From the NCBI GenBank assembly GCA_019400425.1, contig JAFREE010000105.1, positions 22,020-86,019 on the forward strand: a DNA stretch of 64,000 nt, in the 5' to 3' direction. Below, one piece after another: positions 58,394-64,000 of this stretch; the stretch's first letter is position 1, and every line of letters begins with the position of its first letter. The notes beneath the pieces were generated by a model. The model was not told where the DNA came from, did not search any database, and was given only the letters and a program-made list of their open reading frames with translations. Position numbers and translations under genes: made by a program. The DNA comes from Hymenochaete sp. R1. Taxonomy: Eukaryota; Basidiomycota; Agaricomycetes; Hymenochaetales; Hymenochaetaceae.

Positions 58394-58772
58394 GCAGGAC
58401 CAGTGAATATCCTCAGAGAGGCATCTGCAAAGGTCCACCTACCTCCTTCCTAAAAAGGAAGGAGGCATCTGCAAAAGGTCCACCCACGGAGCCGGCGAAG
58501 TGCCCAAGGTCCGGACCTATGGTCCACCCTCAGAGGCCTTGACGGCCGAGATGTCTTGTCAAAGGTCCACCCCATCGGCCGTCTACACTTCAACCTAGGG
58601 TGAATGACCGGTTCGGAGCAGTCATGTGACCGTGAGAGCATAAAACTACTATATATGGTAGTGAAGTCACTTACTTGTGGTCCACCTCCGGAGGTCCGGC
58701 CCGGCCAGTTGAGGTCCACCCCAGACCTCGATTTTCGGCAGATGCCTTCCTGGGGATATTCACGGGTCCTGC
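58394..58772. mobile_element. Small terminal-inverted-repeat element (MITE-like)
   Basis: 379 bp bounded by 35-bp inverted repeats at 58394-58428 and 58738-58772 that match at 31 of 35 positions; outer ends are GCAGGACC and inner ends GGCATCTGC. Six exact GGTCCACC boxes, all in plus orientation, lie inside at 58432, 58477, 58521, 58564, 58679 and 58713. There is a perfect 9-bp hairpin CCTCCTTCC/GGAAGGAGG at 58442-58465. No coding capacity. Target duplications were not found. It ends 48 bp before the MAK5 ATG. Confidence 0.7.
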
Positions 58773-58820
58773 ACGAGCACAGCGGAATTCAGGCGTCTCC
58801 TGATACGATCAGCTATACCC

Positions 58821-61544
58821 ATGTCCTTCTCCGCAGCCAGGCTTCGCGAACTCAAGAGAAGGCGAAAACAACCTAATGACTTGAACACAGCTCATCATAC
58901 GAAAACGAAGAGGAGACTCACTGCCTTCCGGAACCAAAATCTCAGAGATGTTGACTCAATCGAAAATTTACCTTGGAAAAGCGTCTCGAAGGTGCGGTTC
59001 CCGAGTGCAGACGGTGGAGGCGGGATGATGGAACTCGAAGAAGTCAGCGACGTGGAGATCGTGTTCGAGGAGACGGAAAGTGGGAGGCTTGCAAAATTCA
59101 AGGTGCGTGTCTAGAAGATTTCCTGGAAGTTTCGAAGCTTATGCTTATGCGCGTCCTCTCCCAAAGGTCCGTGAAGCGGTCGAACCAAACGCGCCTGGTC
59201 CATCAGACCACAAGCGAGTCAAAGAGAGTAGAAAAAATAGACTCGGAGGAGAAGATGTCCCGTCGGATAATAGTGTTGGATCAGAGTCGGACACCGAAGA
59301 GCAAACTGAAATGGAAATGGAGTTCGATCGTATGTCCCTTCTGCTGCTTCTGCAAACTACAGTTACTGACCAGTCTTTTAGATTCTCTTCTTCCAAACTG
59401 GTCAAGCCTGCCCCTTCACAATGCACTCTTATCATCTCTTCATACTCAGTATTTTTCTTCCCCGACGCCGATTCAAGAACGGGCTCTTCCGTTTGCTCTG
59501 AAGGGCAAAGACGTCGTTGGTATCGCTGAAACTGTGAGCTGGCTTTTCTTCCCTTTACAGTCTACTGAGGCGCAATTACTGATATACGTAACAGGGTTCC
59601 GGTAAAACATTAGCATATGGCCTTCCAATACTGCAGCATTTCCTTACTCGTCCACTGCTCAAGGGCAGACGTCCCGCCAAGGCACTCATACTCGCCCCAA
59701 CGCGCGAACTTGCTCTACAAGTTGCAGCCCATCTCAATGAATGCATTCTCTCCAATTCCGGCAACCAAAAGCGAAAAAGCCCGCCTCGGGTAAGCATCGC
59801 AGCCATTGTAGGCGGGATGGCTGCTCAGAAACAACGACGCGTCTTGAAAAGAGGTGCAGACATTCTTGTCGCGACCCCCGGCCGTCTTTGGGACTTGATC
59901 GAGGAAAATGAGGATCTTGCACGCGATTTGGGTAGGCTACGGTTTCTTGTTCTCGACGAAGCGGATCGGATGGTCGAGGCTGGGCATTTCGAGGAGTTGG
60001 AGAGTATCTTGCGGCTTACAGCGAGAAAACAGGAGAACGGCGTGGACGAGGTAGACGAAGTAGACGGATTCAATGTCGATGACATCGACAAAACCGAAAT
60101 CCAAATCGGGGCCCAGGACCAGGGTGAAGAGATTTTGCAAACCTTCGTATTCTCAGCGACATTGAGCCGCGATCTCCAACAGAATCTCAAGAAACGCAAA
60201 CGCCATCGTACGGTTTTGAGCAAAAAGAAAGATGACGGGAAACCGAAGTCGACTCTTGACGAACTCTTGCTGAAACTTGACTTCCGAGATCCAGATCCCG
60301 AAGTCATGGACCTAAGTCCAGAACGTGGCGTTGTATCCACCCTCAAGGAATCTCTCGTCGAATGCCTGGGAGCCGATAAGGTGAGAGCCCCGTCCATTTT
60401 TAAACAGAATTTACACCAAAAGAAGCTGAATATACTCATGTAATATAACTCTGTGTTATTATATTATAGGACGTCTACCTCTATTACTTCCTCCTCCGGT
60501 ACCCGGGCCGCTCCCTCGTTTTCCTCTCCTCCATTGACGGCATCCGTCGGCTCCTCCCCATATGTTCCCTCCTCAACCTCGTTGCCCACCCCATCCACTC
60601 ACAACTCCAACAACGCCAACGCCTCAAAAACCTTGACAAGTTCCGCTCGAATCCAAATGCCATTCTGCTTGCAACGGACGTCGCTGCCCGTGGGCTTGAT
60701 GTGCAGGGCGTCGATCATGTTATTCATTATCAAGTGCCTCGCTCGGCTGATGTGTACATCCATAGAAACGGGAGGACGGCGAGGGCATCGAGGGAGGGGT
60801 TCAGTTTGTTAATGTGTGCGCCGGACGAGAGGAAGCTCGTGAAGGCTCTTCTGGGTAGCTTGAAGCGGAGTGTGTTCATTTCCTTTTGACATCACTCTTA
60901 CATCATTCCCTAAAACACTTTCGTGACTACGATTTAGCAAGTGATAACGAGGTTCCCACGATGTCTATCGAGCTCGACTTGTTAGACAAGCTCAAAGCCC
61001 GCGTCCGCCTGGCCAAGAAAATCGACAGTCTCGCGCATCGCTCCCAGAAAGACAAGCACGAGAAGAACTGGCTTAAGGAAGCCGCGGAAGCCATGGAGAT
61101 CGACCTTGATTCCGACCTCGAAGACGCAAACGCGTGAGTTCATACTCATACTTCTTTGAATTCCCTACATTATCTTTTGAACTTCTTACTCCTACTCTTA
61201 TTATAGAGGCTCCGACGAAGACTCGCGGTCCCACAAGCGGAAGAACGGAGACGTGAAGCAAGAGACTCGGGCTCTGAAGGCGGAGCTTCAGTATCTTCTC
61301 GCTCAACCGCTTGTAGCCCAGGGGGTCATGAGAAGATACATCACTTCTGGTGCGCGGAATGTCGCTTCAGAGTTGCTGAACTCGCAAGGTAAAGTTTGCA
61401 TTTTATGAACGGGTGCGCTCCGATATCCTTTTAACTCGATTCGTGACGCTCCTAGGTGGTGACATGTTTGGATTTCAACGAAATCAAGCGAAGGATGATG
61501 TCAGAATAAACCAGTCTACTGGGACTGGTCAGAAAAAGAACTAA
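58821..61544 (+). CDS. MAK5: DEAD-box RNA helicase Mak5/DDX24 (60S biogenesis)
   Basis: ATP-dependent nucleolar helicase for 60S subunit assembly. Eight exons (58821-59102, 59167-59329, 59382-59533, 59595-60380, 60470-60869, 60938-61133, 61207-61388, 61456-61544) give 749 residues. N-terminus has a basic [10 protein letters not shown] tract and [17 protein letters not shown]. Helicase motifs: Q-motif [16 protein letters not shown], Walker A AETGSGKT split by an intron, [24 protein letters not shown] (DEAD), [27 protein letters not shown] and HRNGRTAR. A long acidic insertion within helicase domain 1 and the SEL-rich C-terminus [20 protein letters not shown] fit Mak5/DDX24. A TIR element ends 48 bp upstream, so its core promoter may overlap it. 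Confidence 0.96.
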
Positions 61545-62438
61545 AGCAAGTCTGACTACAGTATGAGCTGACTAACAGCAATGTCACTCTATGATACACT
61601 AGATTCTAGCCCAACTTAAGATCTTTGTTTGGATCTTCTTGTATCTATTCTTTGCTCTTGTGGAGTAGTTCAGTCGACTTAGGCAGCCAGAGGAGGCACA
61701 GGACATTGTTTACACATTACTATTACAAGGTAGTAATATACTAACATTATGAGCAGCTTTATATATTTGAGCTTCTGACCTAAGAGTATGGTGATCTGGA
61801 ACTTTATGCTTATAGTGTAATCTTCAAAGTTATAAGATATAATGCACTAGAGTTCTGTACTATTAATTAGTACATCTGTTTATCATTTCCTGTATTTTGT
61901 CATCTATCCTTATGTACTTATACACAGCCTTAGTAGATATATTGTTTATAAAGGACTACTTTGTCACTATTATACTTTAGATTTGACCTTCTGTCTCTTT
62001 CAGACAATGTGTCTTCTTTATATATAATCTCTCTTAAAACTAGGTTCTATATCTTGATATGTAAATTATGCTATTAATTGAGCCAATAATTGACTAATAT
62101 AGCATATAGTCGCAAAAATGCATATAAGTGTGAAAAACTTGCATAGAGGCTTTGAAAACAAGTTATCTTACTGACATGTCAACTTATTATTATAAATAAG
62201 TAAATAACTTAGAAAGTATATTAGATACAACATAAATAACATACTAGCATGATAATGAATCTGATTATATATTGTATTGTGTGATGCTCAAACATCTGAT
62301 GATTGATAGACTATCTAGTTATTATGTCTACAGATAAGCCCAGTATATGTGTTACAAACACTGTGTGTGTTGGTAAAAGATGAGTGAAGATACAACTGAG
62401 ATCTCAGACAATCACGCTGAGCTCAAGAACTCTGACAC
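61545..62438. other. AT-rich gene-free region
   Basis: 894 bp 3' of MAK5, markedly AT-richer than the rest of the window, with no ORF of note. It contains the decayed LTR copy listed separately. The drop in GC begins within about 100 bp of the MAK5 stop. Confidence 0.7.
61875..62090 (+). mobile_element. Decayed LTR fragment with C-to-T and G-to-A changes
   Basis: Aligns by eye to the intact LTR at 62439-62886. Shared anchors are TGTACT(T/A), ACACAGCCT, ACTTTAGATTTGACCTT and a TCTTAAAA segment. Between them intact C and G positions are mostly T and A here (for example GTGGCCTATATAAGGG reads ATTGTTTATAAAGG). Ends are not sharp. Fits RIP-like or deamination decay. Confidence 0.7.
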
Positions 62439-62886
62439 TGTTACAGTTCAACACCGTTCATGTGCTTAGTCAAGTACCCCGCTTACTTCATTTCCTTTCT
62501 TTGTCATCTTGTTCTTTGTATTTCTATGACATTCTGTGCATATGATCACATGTGATCTGTGCACAGCATCAGTCAGCGTCTTACCAAGACGCCTTCCTTA
62601 TTCGTCTGTTTCTTCTCATGTACTAGTACACAGCCTCGTAGACGGGTGGCCTATATAAGGGCCTCACCTTGTTGCTCTTGTACTTTAGATTTGACCTTTT
62701 GTCCTCACCGGTCAATACACTTGTCTTTTACCTCCTGTCTTAAAGGACTATCCCTAGGTGGGATATCCTTCGCGAACTCTGTCTGTTAGTCACTTAGAGC
62801 TGGAGCTCTGGTGCTAACCTCTTGAACCATTGTCATATGACCTTGATTAGTCAGACTCCCGATCACATCTTGATCGGACTCTAACA
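62439..62886 (+). mobile_element. Solo LTR with 5-bp target-site duplication
   Basis: 448 bp beginning TGTTAC and ending CTAACA, with short inverted ends TGTTA/TAACA. The flanks are identical: GACAC at 62434-62438 and at 62887-62891. Inside lies a TATATAA at 62652-62658. No internal retroelement sequence (PBS, gag-pol) adjoins it, so it is a solo LTR made by LTR-LTR recombination. Superfamily cannot be set. Confidence 0.88.
62652..62658 (+). promoter_or_regulatory. TATA box in the solo LTR
   Basis: TATATAA followed by AGGGCC, placed as expected for the U3/R promoter of an LTR. The decayed copy has TTATAAA at the same place. Confidence 0.5.
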
Positions 62887-62891
62887 GACAC

Positions 62892-63809
62892 ACTGTGAGA
62901 GACCTTTACAAGTGAGCATATACAAGTAGGAGGTAAATATACATAAGGAAACATGTCTGCGAGAGAACTTTACAAGAGGTCAAGTGTAAGGAGTTCAATC
63001 GCAGAGTGTGAGCAATGTGTATAGAGGGGACAAGAACTGTAAAGCAGAAGTCACATGGATAGTATAATCATAGAAGGAATAAATGATAAGGAAAAAAAGG
63101 AGGGATTCCTGACAATATGCAGCATTACTAAATAATAGTAGTTTGGAGGTCCAAAAGGGTTTGAGCACTCACATGGGGAATGGACAGTCATGAGACAGAT
63201 TTCTGGAAAGATATTACATTTTGATTATAATAAAGTAAGTAAGGTAGAAGTAATGGTGAGAAGTATTTGCATTTTAGCATAGCCACCATATATAGTATAA
63301 AAGGAGGGCCCAAATGGCCTCCTAGACTGCAGTTTAATCCACTTGACATCTTTACCACTAAAGACCCTCATCCAACTTAGCTCTGATAGCAAGTGAGATG
63401 TCTCTACTACTTACAAAGACACACTAGTAAAGCTAAAGGGTAGTTGCTTGGCGAAGAAAGTGATTTCTTAGTCATCAATCACAAATTTGCAAATCTAATA
63501 CCTGGATTAAACTCCAAACCTGATACAAATCTACTAACCACATTTAGGTAAGTAGCACTAGTTCTTTGGGAGGATAACATCTCGCTTACAAGAACTCTAA
63601 ATACTAATCTGTATTCAGATTTCAGGGCCAGGAACACGATAAGCGTAGCAAGAGCGTGTAAACTCAAGCTTAAAGTAGTTAAGGAATTTGCCAGACTGGT
63701 CCAGCAGACAATTAGGTTAGCAAACTTCTATGTTAGAAAGAAGAATTATATTGATCCAATAATCTGGCAAGTACTACAGTACATCATGAAAGCATCAACA
63801 GGGTACAGC
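62892..63809. other. AT-rich gene-free region with possible element remnants
   Basis: No ORF with a recognisable motif. A TATA-like TATAGTATAAAAGG occurs near 63294 and a 12-mer on the minus strand near 63387 (TGCTATCAGAGC) resembles an initiator-Met tRNA primer site, one base off. Both may be chance in AT-rich DNA. Confidence 0.4.
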
Positions 63810-64000
63810 TGTTAGAGTCCGATCAAGACGTGATCAGGAGTCTGACAAAGTGAGGTCACGTGACAGAGGTTCAAGAGATCTGCACCCAGGCTCTGGCCTG
63901 AAGTGACAGATAGACTAAGTTCACGAAGGATATCCCACCCAGGGATAGTCCTTTAAGACAGGAGGTAAAGACAAGATGTATTGACCGGAGAAGACAAAAG
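63810..64000 (-). mobile_element. Inverted partial copy of the same LTR, running off the window
   Basis: On the minus strand this ends ...GGACTCTAACA at 63810 and matches the 3' part of the solo LTR over about 190 bases, including GTCTTAAAGGACTATCCCT and TGGGATATCCTTCG. It is less decayed than the copy at 61875. Whether it is another solo LTR or the end of a full element lies outside the window. Confidence 0.85.

Noticed and set aside
63376..63395. Primer-binding-site-like 12-mer on the minus strand
   Set aside because: One mismatch to the initiator-Met pattern and no LTR end could be seen next to it; kept only as a remark.
1..64000. CRISPR arrays, bacterial operons, Shine-Dalgarno sites
   Set aside because: The window is eukaryotic; no regularly spaced repeats or prokaryotic signals were seen.

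Overview
This window comes from a filamentous fungus, almost certainly a mushroom-forming basidiomycete (Agaricomycetes). The genes are dense, lie on both strands, and are cut by many introns of about 50-60 bases with GT(A/G)AGT-like donors. The set includes fungal hallmarks: ERG6, Zn2Cys6 regulators, an AA9 cellulose-active monooxygenase, a CYP53-type P450, a ricin-B lectin, and Npr3, Csc1, Tlg1, Mam33, Rpc31 and Stn1 orthologues. Exon models were built by hand from splice signals, reading-frame continuity and protein-family memory. No search was run.

Layout. 0-11 kb: a CYP53-like P450 truncated by the window edge, coactosin (actin binding), NPR3 (GATOR1/SEACIT, TORC1 control), and a large C2H2 plus RING protein. 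12-27.6 kb: CSC1-type channel, aldo/keto reductase, Tlg1/syntaxin-6-like SNARE, F-box protein, Mam33/p32, a small coiled-coil protein, Rpc31 (Pol III) and Caf40 (CCR4-NOT), nearly all on the minus strand. 27.9-36.4 kb: Yra1/ALYREF with one very long intron, a secreted ricin-B lectin, a coiled-coil protein, Stn1 (telomere capping), tRNA-Ala(CGC) and KGD2 (2-oxoglutarate dehydrogenase E2). 37-43 kb: a Ser/Thr-rich single-pass membrane protein, COG7 and an eight-exon SDR. 43.5-46.7 kb: a tandem AA9 duplication in which one copy is intact and the other is a pseudogene. 47.5-55.5 kb: a Zn2Cys6 regulator divergent from two adjacent paralogous kinase-like genes that share an unnamed N-terminal domain. 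55.7-61.5 kb: ERG6, a 63-residue protein, a small terminal-inverted-repeat element full of GGTCCACC boxes, and MAK5 (60S ribosome biogenesis helicase). 61.6-64 kb: an AT-rich repeat island with no genes. It holds a solo LTR with a perfect 5-bp target duplication, a C-to-T/G-to-A decayed copy of the same LTR, and an inverted partial copy running off the edge.

Most genes are single-copy housekeeping functions: nutrient signalling, RNA export and decay, Pol III, Golgi tethering, TCA cycle, sterol synthesis and telomeres. The accessory content is the P450, the lectin, the AA9 pair, the kinase-like pair and the repeat island. The least explained items are the kinase-like pair, the TIR element 48 bp upstream of MAK5, the CSC1 start codon split by an intron, and the outsized YRA1 intron.
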